DNA of 64,000 nucleotides from Gammaproteobacteria bacterium (lineage in GTDB: Bacteria; Pseudomonadota; Gammaproteobacteria; Steroidobacterales; Steroidobacteraceae): positions 186,001 through 250,000 of the forward strand of contig CANGBB010000001.1 in assembly GCA_947452065.1 (NCBI GenBank), written 5' to 3'. Under the pieces are notes generated by a model. That model saw only the letters and a list, made by a program, of their open reading frames with translations, searched no databases and was not told the origin of the DNA. Positions 43,666-53,084 of this stretch are shown here, piece by piece. Positions within the stretch are counted from its first letter, which is position 1; each line of letters starts with the position of its first letter. A program made the position numbers and the translations under genes.

Positions 43666-45156
43666 CTAGGCGCGCGCCCGGCGCGACAGGAATTCCGTCA
43701 GCATCGGCAGCGGCCGGGCCGTGGCGGATTTGGCGCTGCCGCTGACCCATGCTGTGCCGGCGATGTCCAAGTGCGCCCAGCTCATGCCCTGCGTGTACTT
43801 GCCGAGGAAGGCCGCGGCCGTGATGGTGCCGGCCTCGCGACCAGCCACATTGGCCATGTCGGCGAAGTTACTGCGCAGCATCTCGCCATGCTCCTCGGTG
43901 AGCGGCAGTTGCCAGGCGCGGTCATCGGAGGCGTTGCCGGCGGCAAGCAGTTCGTCGGCCAGCTTCTGGTCGTTGGCCAGCAGACCGGTGTGTATGCGCC
44001 CGAGTGCAATCAGGCAGGCGCCGGTGAGTGTGGCGATATCGATGACACAGGCGGGTTTGAAGCGCCGCGCATAATGGAGTGCGTCGCAGAGGATCAGTCG
44101 GCCTTCCGCGTCGGTGTTCAATATTTCCACCGTCTGGCCGCTGGCACTGGCAACGATGTCACCGGGCTTCACAGCGCGGCTGCTGGGCATGTTTTCGCAG
44201 GTGGGCACGAGGCCGACGACATTCAGACGCAATTTCTGGGCGGCCGCGAACTGCAGCGCGGCGATCACCGTGGCGGCGCCGCACATGTCGTACTTCATCT
44301 CGTCCATGGCACCGGGATCTTTCAGCGAAATGCCGCCGGTGTCGAAGGTGATGCCCTTGCCGACCAGCACCACGGGTGCCGCGCCAGCCTTGCCGCCGCG
44401 GTATTCCATCACGATGAAACGCGGCGGCTCGGCGCTGCCCTGGGTCACGGCGAGGAAGGCGCCCATCTTGAGGCGGCGGATCTGAGCTTCGTTGAATACC
44501 TTTACCCGCAGGCCACGCTGTGCGCGGCCGGCCGCCAGCGCGGCATTCGCCAGATAGCGTGGTGTGCAGACATTGCCAGGCAGATTGGCCAGATCTTTCA
44601 GCAGGGCGGAACTGTCGGCGAGACCCGCGCCTTCGGCCAGAGCGCGGCGCACGGCCGGCAGATCACCGCTGCGGAAGGGGCCGATGCGCACCGTCGCGAG
44701 CGCCGGATCGCGCGGCTTGCGGGCCGACTTGAGATCATTGATACGGTACAACGCGCTGCCGCACAGTTCGGCGCTGGCGCGCGCCAACTCGGCTTCGCTG
44801 AAGTGACCGCCCAGAGGGCGCTCCAGCGCAAACGCAGCGCTGACCAGTCGTGTACGCAGCAAAGCAGCGAGGGCGGCACTGAAAGCCTTGCGCCAGGCGC
44901 GGCGCTGATAGGCGGTTCGCGAGCCAAGTCCGACCAGCAGTACGCTGCGGGTGCGGTTGCCCGTCTCAGGCAGCAGCAGCGTTTCACCCGGCTTACCGGA
45001 GAAATCACCGCGCTTGAGCAAGCGTGTCAGGGTCCCGCGCAGGGCGCGATCCAGTTCGCTACCCAGCTCGCCGAGCGTCTGGTTGTCGAATACACCCACC
45101 ACCATGCAATCGGCGCGTTGCGTGACCGGGCTGCCGCTGTATGCTTCGTAGCGCAT
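43666..45156 (-). CDS. pepA: Leucyl aminopeptidase PepA
   Basis: Hexameric two-zinc/manganese M17 aminopeptidase; in E. coli also a DNA-binding protein in Xer recombination and carAB control. The 496 residues match PepA (503). Motifs: VGKGITFDTGG (Lys, Asp), KYDMCGAA (Asp), NTDAEGRLILCDAL (Asp, Glu, Arg), GACLIALG. Start ATG 45154-45156 is preferred over a frame open further 5'. It is divergent from lptF, and pepA-lptFG is a conserved gammaproteobacterial pair. This copy has the canonical NTDAEGR, unlike the paralogue at 5737-7275. Confidence 0.95.
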   Translation of the reverse strand: MRYEAYSGSPVTQRADCMVVGVFDNQTLGELGSELDRALRGTLTRLLKRGDFSGKPGETLLLPETGNRTRSVLLVGLGSRTAYQRRAWRKAFSAALAALLRTRLVSAAFALERPLGGHFSEAELARASAELCGSALYRINDLKSARKPRDPALATVRIGPFRSGDLPAVRRALAEGAGLADSSALLKDLANLPGNVCTPRYLANAALAAGRAQRGLRVKVFNEAQIRRLKMGAFLAVTQGSAEPPRFIVMEYRGGKAGAAPVVLVGKGITFDTGGISLKDPGAMDEMKYDMCGAATVIAALQFAAAQKLRLNVVGLVPTCENMPSSRAVKPGDIVASASGQTVEILNTDAEGRLILCDALHYARRFKPACVIDIATLTGACLIALGRIHTGLLANDQKLADELLAAGNASDDRAWQLPLTEEHGEMLRSNFADMANVAGREAGTITAAAFLGKYTQGMSWAHLDIAGTAWVSGSAKSATARPLPMLTEFLSRRARA

Positions 45157-45232
45157 GATTGATAATCGTCCTGTTGCGCGTGCCGTGCGCACTGAATTGA
45201 GAGCGGCAGTTTAGCCGAACTATCTGGCCGGA

Positions 45233-46312
45233 GTGGACCTCAGATTGGGTATTCTGCAGCGTTACATATGGCGTGAAATGGTGACGGGGTTCGCAGTTGT
45301 CACCGGTGTGCTGCTGGCCATCCTGCTGGTCTATCAGGGTGGCGCCGTGCTCGCGCGCGCTGCCGAATTGCAGTACCCAAGTTCGGTAGTGCTGCGCCTG
45401 TTCGCACTGGGCGCGCTACAGAATGTCACCGTGCTGCTGCCCTTCGCTCTCTTGCTGGCAGTCGTGCTCGCGCTGGGTCGCCTGTACAGCGACAACGAGC
45501 TGTTCGCGGCCCAGGCCTGCGGACTGGATTTCTGGCGTTGCCAGCAGGTGATCGTCGGAGTGGCCGTGCCCGTCGTGGCACTGGCTGCACTCATCACGCT
45601 TGAGCTGGCACCGCGTGCCGCCGTGGCCGAGTCGGCGCTGCGCGCCGCGGCCCTGCGCAGTGCGTTGAGCGTGCCGCTGCAGGCGGGGCAGTTCCGTTCG
45701 CTGGGCGGCGGCAGTACTGTGGTCTATGCACGCGGCGTGGCGCCGGATGGGGAGCTGCAGGACGTGTTCATCAAGCGCGGTCGGGGTGACGCCGTCGAGG
45801 CGACGGTGGCCCGACGCGCGCAGCTGGTCGTTGCGCCTGACGGTCTGTCTCAGACCATTACGCTGCGGGATGGTGAGCGTCTCGAAGGCTCTCCGGGCAG
45901 TGGCAGCTGGCGCATCGTGCGCTTCGGGTACCAGAGCATCCCGCTGGTGTTGCCACCGGCCAAGCCGGTCAGTGTCCGTCGCAGCGAACTGCCCACGATG
46001 CAGTTGCTGCGCAGTGTCGTGCCCGGCGAGAGCGCGGAATTGCATACGCGTTTGAGCTGGCCGCTGATGACACTGGTTGTGGCATTCGTGGCGCTGCCGC
46101 TGGGCCGGCTCCGCCCGCGCCAGAATCGCTTCGCCCGTGTCTGGCTGGCGGTGCTCTTGTTCGCGCTTTACGCGAATCTGCTGCAGGTCGCAGCGCTCTG
46201 GCTGGAGCGTGGGGCCACCCCGCAATGGCTGGGGCTGTGGTGGGTGCATGGGCTGGTGGGCGCGCTGGCCTGGCTCGCATTCGGCATCGCACGACGTTGG
46301 GGCAGGCGCTGA
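45233..46312 (+). CDS. lptF: LPS export ABC permease LptF
   Basis: Inner-membrane subunit of LptB2FG, which extracts lipopolysaccharide and pushes it to LptC. The 359 residues show the LptF/G plan: an N-terminal helix set (RYIWREMVTGFAVVT, LALGRLYSDNELFAAQACG coupling helix), a periplasmic beta-jellyroll at about 130-265, and three C-terminal helices. The start is GTG 45233, with a weak GGCCGGA before it. lptG follows two bases after the stop. Confidence 0.93.
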   Translation: MDLRLGILQRYIWREMVTGFAVVTGVLLAILLVYQGGAVLARAAELQYPSSVVLRLFALGALQNVTVLLPFALLLAVVLALGRLYSDNELFAAQACGLDFWRCQQVIVGVAVPVVALAALITLELAPRAAVAESALRAAALRSALSVPLQAGQFRSLGGGSTVVYARGVAPDGELQDVFIKRGRGDAVEATVARRAQLVVAPDGLSQTITLRDGERLEGSPGSGSWRIVRFGYQSIPLVLPPAKPVSVRRSELPTMQLLRSVVPGESAELHTRLSWPLMTLVVAFVALPLGRLRPRQNRFARVWLAVLLFALYANLLQVAALWLERGATPQWLGLWWVHGLVGALAWLAFGIARRWGRR

Positions 46313-46314
46313 CC

Positions 46315-47382
46315 ATGCTGCATATGGCCCGTTACGTGGTTCGAAGCATGATCGGCAGCATTGTCATGGTGATGGCAGTGCTGACTGTGCTGGGCAGTCT
46401 GTTCACGTTCATCGGTGAGCAAGACAGTATCGGCGTCGGTCGCTATGACGTGTTTCAGGCGCTGCTGTACACCGCGTTGAATGCGCCGCGGTTTGCGCTC
46501 GAGTCACTGCCTGCCGCTGTGCTGGTCGGCGCCATGCTGGGTATCGGCGCGCTTGCGCGCAGCAATGAAATCACCGCCATGCGGGCAGCCGGCATGTCGA
46601 AGAGAAGGCTGGTGCAGGCGGCGCTGGGCGGTGGTGTGTTGCTGGTGGCGGTCGCGCTGCTGGTCAATGAATACCTCGCGCCACAGCTTGAGCAGCTCGG
46701 AGACCAGCGCAAGGCATTCGCTAAGTACCAGAACATCAGCTTCGCCGGTCAGGGCGGTGCGTGGATGCGCGATGGTGATTACATCATCAATGTCGCCTCG
46801 CAGACGAGCGCAGCCCAGTTCGGTGACCTGTTGGTCTTCCGCTTTGATGGTGATCATCGCATCGCGGCTATCGGTCGTGCCGCGCGCGCCAGCAATGAGC
46901 TGAGCGGCAGCTGGCAGGTCAGCGATTATCGTGAGACACGATTCGTCGGCGATCAGACGCCGGCCAGCCGGGAGCCAACGCGTGCGCTGGCATCACCGAA
47001 CAGCACCGGCTTCCTACAACTGGCTGTTGCCGGTCCGGCTCAGATGGCGCTGAAGACGCTGCGCGCCGCAATCAACTACCGCCGCGCGAACGGACTGGAC
47101 CCCAGCGCTTATCGCTTTGCCTTTTGGTCGCGCGTTGCCCGCACGAGTGCACTGCTGGTGGCCATGGTGTTCGCCATCCCGTTTGGCTATGGCCTGATGC
47201 GCTCCGCGGGCAGCGGTGCGCGTGCCGCACTCGGTCTAGGCATCGGGCTGCTGTACTTCTTCGTGCAGCGCATCGTGGAGAGCGGTGCGGTGGTTTTCGG
47301 TCTCGATCCCTTGCTGCTCGCTTGGCTACCAACATTGCTGCTGTCTTTGGCTGCTTGCGGGCTGCTGTGGCGAGCACGATGA
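46315..47382 (+). CDS. lptG: LPS export ABC permease LptG
   Basis: Partner of LptF in the LPS exporter. The 355 residues show the same architecture: helix 1 with YVVRSMIGSIVMVM, the coupling helix ARSNEITAMRAAGMSKRR, periplasmic domain at about 130-260, and three C-terminal helices (FAIPFGYGLMRSAGSG). ATG 46315 is used; ATG 46324 is possible. The stop overlaps the next gene's start (ATGA), so the downstream carrier is translated with the LPS exporter. Confidence 0.93.
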   Translation: MLHMARYVVRSMIGSIVMVMAVLTVLGSLFTFIGEQDSIGVGRYDVFQALLYTALNAPRFALESLPAAVLVGAMLGIGALARSNEITAMRAAGMSKRRLVQAALGGGVLLVAVALLVNEYLAPQLEQLGDQRKAFAKYQNISFAGQGGAWMRDGDYIINVASQTSAAQFGDLLVFRFDGDHRIAAIGRAARASNELSGSWQVSDYRETRFVGDQTPASREPTRALASPNSTGFLQLAVAGPAQMALKTLRAAINYRRANGLDPSAYRFAFWSRVARTSALLVAMVFAIPFGYGLMRSAGSGARAALGLGIGLLYFFVQRIVESGAVVFGLDPLLLAWLPTLLLSLAACGLLWRAR

Positions 47383-48686
47383 GTCCAGCGCAAGACGGCG
47401 ACTTGTCGCGCTTCCGCATCCTGCCTGTGTTGCAGCCGGGCGAGGGGCGCGCACTGGCTCTGGCCTTCAGTTGCAACTTCGTGTTGTTAGGTCTCTATTA
47501 CATCCTTCGTCCGCTGCGCGACACCATGGCCACTGTGTTCGGCAGTGGTCAGTTGCAGTACCTGTTCACGCTGACCTTTCTGGCGACGCTGGCCTGTGCG
47601 CCGCTGCTGGGTGCGCTGGCCAGCCGCTGGCGGCTCACGCAGTGGCTCCCGGGCGTGTTCGCGTTCTGGCTATTCAATGTATTGGTGTTCTTCGCGCTCT
47701 TTACGCTGTGGCGTGATAACCCGTGGGTAGCCGGCGCGTACTTCATCTGGTTCAGCGTGGTGAATCTGTACATGATTTCGGTGTTTTGGAGCCTGATGGT
47801 GGACTTGTTCACCACCGCTCAAGCCACGCGTCTGTTTGCCTTCATCGCTGCCGGCGGCAGCCTTGGTGCCATCGTCGGGCCCATCATCACCTCGCAACTG
47901 GTCAGAATGGTGGGCATCAATGGTCTGCTGCTATTGGCGGCTGCAGGGTTGCTGCTGGTGATGCTGTTGGTGAAGTGGCTGATTCGCGAAAAAGCAGTCC
48001 TGCAGTCACTGGGCGGTGGCGCGCAGCAATCCACCTTTGATCATGAGTTGGCCGGCGGATCGCTGGACGGATTCCGCGAGCTGCTGCGTTCACCCTACCT
48101 GCTCAATCAAGCGGCCTTCATGCTGCTGATGACCTGGGTGAACACCGTGGCCTACTTCCTGCAGACCGACATCCTTACTAGCCATCTGCAGGGTCTGGAG
48201 GCTCGTACCCGAGTGCTGGCCGACATTGATCTGTGGGTCAACATTTTCTCTGCGCTGATCCTGCTTTTCGGTCTCGGACGTTTCGTGCAGCGCTTTGGTC
48301 TGACGGCTGGTCTGATACTCAATCCTCTGCTGATGATGGGTGCGTTCGTCGCTGTGCTCATCAGTCCCTCGCTGCTTGTGATCCAGGCCATACAGGTGGT
48401 GCGACGGGTCGGGCAATACGCCATCGCCCGGCCCAGTCGCGAGATGTGCTTCACGGTGGTCGAGCAGGTGGAACGTTACAAGGCGAAAAATGTCATCGAT
48501 ACCGTGGTGTACCGTTTCGGTGATGTGTCAGCGGCCTGGGTGCAGACCGGCATGCGTGCCCTGGGCTCGGGCCTTGGTGGCGTGGTGACGCTCGGACTGG
48601 CAACATCGGCCTTATGGGCCAGCGTCGCCCTGTCACTGGGGCGGCGCTTCGGCGTGCTGCGGCGTGAAGCCGATCGGGGAGGTTGA
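47379..48686 (+). CDS. ATP/ADP-translocase-like (Tlc/NTT family) carrier
   Basis: A 435-residue, roughly twelve-helix membrane protein with the N-terminal LYYILRPLRDTM typical of the free-living bacterial branch of the nucleotide transporter (Npt/Tlc) superfamily. Parasite members swap ATP for ADP; functions in free-living bacteria are unknown. The central loop (about 205-235) is charged. It overlaps lptG by ATGA, and the response regulator GTG begins directly after its stop. Position between LPS export and a two-component system suggests an envelope role. A generic MFS label is the alternative. Confidence 0.75.
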   Translation: MSPAQDGDLSRFRILPVLQPGEGRALALAFSCNFVLLGLYYILRPLRDTMATVFGSGQLQYLFTLTFLATLACAPLLGALASRWRLTQWLPGVFAFWLFNVLVFFALFTLWRDNPWVAGAYFIWFSVVNLYMISVFWSLMVDLFTTAQATRLFAFIAAGGSLGAIVGPIITSQLVRMVGINGLLLLAAAGLLLVMLLVKWLIREKAVLQSLGGGAQQSTFDHELAGGSLDGFRELLRSPYLLNQAAFMLLMTWVNTVAYFLQTDILTSHLQGLEARTRVLADIDLWVNIFSALILLFGLGRFVQRFGLTAGLILNPLLMMGAFVAVLISPSLLVIQAIQVVRRVGQYAIARPSREMCFTVVEQVERYKAKNVIDTVVYRFGDVSAAWVQTGMRALGSGLGGVVTLGLATSALWASVALSLGRRFGVLRREADRGG

Positions 48687-49364
48687 GTGCGCATATTGCT
48701 GGTGGAAGATGACCGCGAGACGGCCAGTCATGTGATCAGCGGCCTGCAGCAGGCTGGCTATGAAGTGCATCACTGCATTGACGGCCGCGAGGCGCTGACC
48801 ACGGCCCGGGAGCAATCGTTCGATCTGCTGATCGTCGATCGCATGCTGCCCAGTCTCGATGGGCTCGGTATCGTCAGCCAGTTGCGCGCTGACGGGAGCA
48901 GTACGCCGGTGCTGGTGCTCAGTGCGCTGGGTACGGTCGATCATCGTGTTGAGGGCCTGAAGGCCGGCGGTGACGACTATCTGGTCAAGCCGTTCTCGCT
49001 GGCCGAGCTCTTGGCGCGGGTCGAGGCGCTGTTGCGTCGCGCGGTGGGCAGTTCCGCCGCCTCCAGATTGCGAGTCGGTGATCTGGAGATGGATCGCATA
49101 TCGCGACGAGTTACGCGTGCGGGCCGCGAGATCGATCTCACGGCGCGCGAATTTCAATTGCTCGAGTTCCTCCTGCAGCATCCGGGGCAGGTGATCACGC
49201 GCACCATGCTGCTCGAGTCGGTGTGGGATCTGCACTTTGATCCGCAGACCAACCTCGTAGACGTGCACATCAGTCGCCTGCGACAGGCCATCGACCGCGA
49301 CTTCAGTCCGCCGCTTCTGCACACCGTGCGCGGCGCCGGGTACGTATTGCGCGAGCACAGCTGA
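48687..49364 (+). CDS. OmpR-family response regulator
   Basis: A 225-residue regulator. The receiver domain has the acidic pair LLVEDDRE near residue 8, phosphorylated Asp in LLIVDRMLPSLDG near residue 51, Ser in LVLSALG and Lys in LVKPFS. A winged-helix DNA-binding domain follows (EFQLLEFLLQHPGQVITR, HISRLRQAID). It starts with GTG right after the carrier's stop and its own stop overlaps the kinase start (TGATG). Targets unknown; the envelope genes upstream in the same operon are candidates. Confidence 0.93.
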   Translation: MRILLVEDDRETASHVISGLQQAGYEVHHCIDGREALTTAREQSFDLLIVDRMLPSLDGLGIVSQLRADGSSTPVLVLSALGTVDHRVEGLKAGGDDYLVKPFSLAELLARVEALLRRAVGSSAASRLRVGDLEMDRISRRVTRAGREIDLTAREFQLLEFLLQHPGQVITRTMLLESVWDLHFDPQTNLVDVHISRLRQAIDRDFSPPLLHTVRGAGYVLREHS

Positions 49365-50761
49365 TGGCCGGCCCGTTGGCGCGGATGGCGGTGTGGCGCG
49401 CCAGCGCCAGCCGGCTCGCGCTTGTCTATCTCGTGATCCTGGTGATTGCCGTCAGTGTGGTGCGTTTCACCAGCTATCTGGTGACCCAGCGCGAGATCAC
49501 TCGGCAGGGTGACCTTCTGGTGCAGTCCGAACTCCAGGCTCTGCGTGAGCAATATCGCTTTGGCGGCGTGCAGCGTTTGGTGGAGATCCTGAATCGGCGC
49601 GTCGATGACTGGGGCCGACTCGGTGCCGTCTATCTGTTCATGGATAACGCCGGCAATAAACTCGCGGGCAACCTGACCGGTTGGCCGCAGGAGGTGAGTC
49701 GCGACGGCGCTTGGCTGGAATTCGAGTTGGTGGCGCGCGAAGGCAATGCCAGCGTCGACCATCCGGTGCGCGCCAGCGCTATACAGCTGGGACGTAACTG
49801 GTTGCTGGTTGGCACCGATAAGTCAGAGCAGGAACGCATTGCTCGACAGCAGCGCAGCGCCATGGCCTGGAGCATCGCACTGACGGCATTGCTGGCCGGT
49901 TTGGCGGGCTGGTGGTACAGCCGTCGCGTTGCTGCGCGCATTCGTGAAGTGGCCTCGGCCTGCGAGGACATCATGTCAGGGCGGCTCTCACAGCGACTGC
50001 CGGCCGGTGATTCGCAGGATGAGTTCGATCAACTGGCCGCTGTGGTCAATCGCATGCTGGATCGCGTTGATCAGCAGGCTGCGGTGATGCGCACCACCTT
50101 TCGCAGTGCTGCGCACGATCTGCGTACGCCGCTCCAGAGGGCCCGTATCCGGCTTGAATCCGGTGCCGCTCAGTCCGTTGAACCGGGGCAGCGGGATGCC
50201 ATGGTTCAGTCGGTGGCTGATATCGATCGTGTACAGCGCACGCTCGCAACGCTCCTGCAGATTGCCCATGCCGAGTCGGCCACTGTCGAGCAGACTCAGA
50301 GAACGGTGCTGGATGTCGCGGCGCTGGTGCATGAGATGGCCGAGTTGTATCAGCCTGTGGCGGCGGGGCGCGGGATCCGACTGCAGGCCGAGGCGCTAGA
50401 GCCCGCGCTGATGCATGGTAATCGTCAGCTACTGGCCCAGCTGCTGGCCAACCTGCTCGAGAACGCACTCAAATTTACGCCTTTGAGCGGACTCATCAGT
50501 GTCGCCGTACAGACGCGGGAGGGACGAGTGCAGCTGCGCGTTGCAGATACCGGTCCCGGTATTCCGGCGGCACAACGCGATGAGGCGTTGCTGCCATTCA
50601 GGCAACTGGGTGGGCGCGATGGTGCTGCGGCGGGTGAAGCCGGCGGCAGCGGGTTGGGTCTCAGTCTGGTGGCCGCCGTGGTGCATATCCACGGTGGGCA
50701 CCTAAAGCTGCTCGACAATCAGCCCGGTCTGGCCGTGCTCTGCGAATTCCCTGCGGCCTAA
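49364..50761 (+). CDS. Sensor histidine kinase, HAMP-containing
   Basis: A 465-residue inner-membrane kinase, partner of the regulator upstream. Two membrane helices (about 14-36 and 168-185) bracket a periplasmic sensor of about 125 residues, then HAMP (about 187-240), HisKA with phosphorylated His in SAAHDLRTPLQRARI near residue 250, and HATPase motifs NLLENALKF, DTGPGIP and GGSGLGLSLV. The C-terminal half is of the EnvZ/BaeS-like class. The signal is unknown. It ends six bases from a convergent small gene. Confidence 0.93.
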   Translation: MAGPLARMAVWRASASRLALVYLVILVIAVSVVRFTSYLVTQREITRQGDLLVQSELQALREQYRFGGVQRLVEILNRRVDDWGRLGAVYLFMDNAGNKLAGNLTGWPQEVSRDGAWLEFELVAREGNASVDHPVRASAIQLGRNWLLVGTDKSEQERIARQQRSAMAWSIALTALLAGLAGWWYSRRVAARIREVASACEDIMSGRLSQRLPAGDSQDEFDQLAAVVNRMLDRVDQQAAVMRTTFRSAAHDLRTPLQRARIRLESGAAQSVEPGQRDAMVQSVADIDRVQRTLATLLQIAHAESATVEQTQRTVLDVAALVHEMAELYQPVAAGRGIRLQAEALEPALMHGNRQLLAQLLANLLENALKFTPLSGLISVAVQTREGRVQLRVADTGPGIPAAQRDEALLPFRQLGGRDGAAAGEAGGSGLGLSLVAAVVHIHGGHLKLLDNQPGLAVLCEFPAA

Positions 50762-50767
50762 AGCGTT

Positions 50768-51070
50768 TCAGTGCGCCTTGAGGCAAGTGGCGAGGAAGGC
50801 CTTGCGCGCATCGCCCGTCAGCTTTTTCTTGTCCGCTTCGGTGTTGCAGAGAGTCATTACCTGCTGTGCGGCATTGGCGGGCTTCACCGCTGCAACCGTC
50901 GGGGCAGTGGCTGTCGGCTTGCCGGCCGATCCGACCGGCGATGGGCTCGGCGGCGCGCTGGTGGGTGGCGGCTGGGTGGCGGGCGGTGCAGCATCGCCCG
51001 CCATGGCAGTACCGACCGCGACCACCGCGATCAGCAAAGCCGGTACACTCGCCCACAGGCCCAGTTTCAT
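50768..51070 (-). CDS. Small exported PsiF-repeat protein
   Basis: A 100-residue protein with an N-terminal signal sequence (WASVPALLIAVVAVGTAMA), a Pro/Ala/Thr-rich spacer (about 25-60) and one C-terminal PsiF-type repeat: MTLCNTEADKKKLTGDAR then FLATCLKAH, with the two conserved cysteines. PsiF in E. coli is phosphate-starvation induced, with unknown function. ATG 51068-51070 is chosen because GAGG lies six bases upstream; ATG 51074-51076 has no spacing. It is convergent with the kinase and divergent from the methyltransferase operon. Confidence 0.75.
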   Translation of the reverse strand: MKLGLWASVPALLIAVVAVGTAMAGDAAPPATQPPPTSAPPSPSPVGSAGKPTATAPTVAAVKPANAAQQVMTLCNTEADKKKLTGDARKAFLATCLKAH

Positions 51071-51246
51071 GTCCATCCTCGTTCCCGCGCTGCGGGGTCG
51101 TGGTAGTGGCGCGTCGGGGCGCCGCGATGGGCAGACTACCAAAGGTCGGGCCCAAGGCAGCCGGAGCGCCAATTAAGGATTCGTCATCTGTTACCGCAGG
51201 TTCGGTGGCGGACGGGCCATTCGGTGGCAGGGGTCAAAAACAGTTC

Positions 51247-52311
51247 ATGGGGGCAGGAGCGATGGCTGTAGCCAAGGCGCTGGAGTGGGCTGAGCGGGGC
51301 TGGGTGCCGGATGCATTGATTCGCATCGGCATCCGGCAATTGTGTCGTGCGCGTCTTCGCGAACTCGCCGACGGTGATCCGGCGCAGCAGGCTGCTCTGG
51401 CCGAGCGATTCATCGAATCGCTCTCGGCGGCGGAGCTGGCGCCGCTGGCTCACAAGGCCAACGAGCAGCACTATGAGGTGCCCGCTGAATTCTTCGCACA
51501 GGCCCTGGGGCGGCATCGCAAGTACAGCAGTTGCTGGTTTGCCTCGCCCAACACAACGCTCGACGAAGCGGAGGCCGCTGCACTCTCGGCCACCTGCGAA
51601 CGTGCTCGTCTTGCTGACGGCCAGCGCATTCTGGAGCTTGGCTGCGGCTGGGGATCGCTGTCGCTGTGGATGGCGGAGCGCTATCCCGGTAGTCGCATCA
51701 CGGCGGTGTCCAATTCGGGCTCGCAGCGCGAATGGATTGAGTCTCAGGCGCGCAGTCGTGGGCTGAGCAACCTGCAGGTGATCACTTGTGACATGAACCG
51801 CTTTACCACCGAAGAGTGCTTCGATCGCATCGTGTCGGTGGAAATGTTTGAGCATATGCGCAACTGGCCGGAGCTGTTCGGGCGCGTCGGTTCGTGGCTG
51901 CGCGATGACGGTCTGTTCTTCATGCATGTGTTTGTTCACCGCTCGGTGCCTTATGCGTTCATCGATGCCGGCGACGATGACTGGATGAGCCGGCATTTCT
52001 TCAGCGGCGGCATGATGCCCAGCGACGATCTGCCGCTGCGCTTCCAAAAGGATTTGCAGCTATTGCAGCGTTGGCGCTGGGATGGGCGTCACTACGAGCG
52101 CACCGCCAACGCCTGGTTGGCCAACATGGATGCAAGGCGCGCACAGATCTGGCCGATCCTCGAGCAAACCTACGGGCGCGATCAGGCGCAACGTTGGTGG
52201 ATGCGCTGGCGGATGTTCTTTATGGCCTGTGCCGAGTTGTTCGGCTTTGATCAGGGTCGGCAATGGTGGGTCAGTCATTACCTCTTTACTCGTCGGCAGG
52301 CAGGCGCGTGA
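51247..52311 (+). CDS. CFA-synthase-like SAM methyltransferase
   Basis: A 354-residue class I methyltransferase of the cyclopropane-fatty-acyl-phospholipid synthase type. SAM motif LELGCGWGSLSLWMAERYP near residue 130, substrate-region NEQHYEVPAEFF near residue 75, VSVEMFEHMRNW and FMHVFVHR. It lacks the N-terminal lipid-binding portion of Cfa, resembling UfaM-like methylases of furan fatty-acid synthesis. Starts ATG 51247 or ATG 51262 (AGGAG very close) are both possible. The stop overlaps the DUF1295 gene (GTGA). First of five linked genes to 55621. Confidence 0.85.
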   Translation: MGAGAMAVAKALEWAERGWVPDALIRIGIRQLCRARLRELADGDPAQQAALAERFIESLSAAELAPLAHKANEQHYEVPAEFFAQALGRHRKYSSCWFASPNTTLDEAEAAALSATCERARLADGQRILELGCGWGSLSLWMAERYPGSRITAVSNSGSQREWIESQARSRGLSNLQVITCDMNRFTTEECFDRIVSVEMFEHMRNWPELFGRVGSWLRDDGLFFMHVFVHRSVPYAFIDAGDDDWMSRHFFSGGMMPSDDLPLRFQKDLQLLQRWRWDGRHYERTANAWLANMDARRAQIWPILEQTYGRDQAQRWWMRWRMFFMACAELFGFDQGRQWWVSHYLFTRRQAGA

Positions 52312-53084
52312 GCACGCTGCTGAATGCATTGGCAGCGCTGCCGGTGCTGCTGACGATGACCACGCTGACTTGGCTCGTCTCGCTGCCGTTGCGCAATGCC
52401 AGTATCGTGGACAGTGTCTGGTCGCTGTTGCTGGCGGCTGCTGCGTTGGTCTATGCCTGGCCTCTGACCACCGTGCAGGGAGAGCGCGCCACCGTGGTGC
52501 TGTGGCTGGTCATGGTGTGGGCACTGCGCCTGAGCGTGTACATCACGGTACGTAACAAGGGCCACGGGGAAGACCGTCGTTACCAAGAGATCCGTCGTCG
52601 CAACGAACCGGGCTTCGCATTCAAGAGTCTGTATCTGGTTTTTGCTCTGCAGGCGGGTCTGGCCTGGATCGTATCGCTGGCGCTGCTGCCCGCACTACAA
52701 AGCCATTCTCCTTGGTCATGGCTGGACTGGCTCGGCCTGTTGCTGACGGTCTTTGGCCTGCTGTGGGAAAGTATCGGCGACGCGCAGTTGGCCGCATTTC
52801 GTGCCGATCCGGCCAATCGTGGCGGAGTCATGGATCGTGGCCTGTGGCGCTACTCGCGGCACCCAAATTACTTTGGCGAGTGTTGTGTGTGGTGGGGCTT
52901 CGGAGTGTTTGCGCTGGCGACGGGAAGCTTATGGGCCCTGGTGTCGCCGCTACTCATGACCGGTTTGCTGCTGCGTGTGTCGGGTGTCAGCCTGCTTGAA
53001 AAAGATATTGGCGAGCGCCGGCCCGCCTATCGTGATTACGTCACGCGCACCAATGCCTTCCTGCCCTGGAGACCCCGTACATGA
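52308..53084 (+). CDS. DUF1295 integral membrane protein (steroid 5-alpha-reductase-like)
   Basis: A 258-residue membrane protein of about six helices. The C-terminal block has LWRYSRHPNYFGECCVWWG near residue 180, the signature of DUF1295/isoprenylcysteine methyltransferase-like and 3-oxo-5-alpha-steroid reductase folds, and ends LLEKDIGERRPAYRDYV. Predicted to act on lipid in the membrane, either reducing or methylating, but not proven. Start GTG 52308 overlaps the methyltransferase stop; the stop overlaps the lipocalin start (ATGA). The CFA-like/DUF1295 pairing recurs in several proteobacterial fatty-acid clusters. Confidence 0.87.
   Translation: MSTLLNALAALPVLLTMTTLTWLVSLPLRNASIVDSVWSLLLAAAALVYAWPLTTVQGERATVVLWLVMVWALRLSVYITVRNKGHGEDRRYQEIRRRNEPGFAFKSLYLVFALQAGLAWIVSLALLPALQSHSPWSWLDWLGLLLTVFGLLWESIGDAQLAAFRADPANRGGVMDRGLWRYSRHPNYFGECCVWWGFGVFALATGSLWALVSPLLMTGLLLRVSGVSLLEKDIGERRPAYRDYVTRTNAFLPWRPRT

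Noticed and set aside
43459-45162. Open frame of 567 codons on the plus strand
   Set aside because: Antisense to pepA and part of holC.
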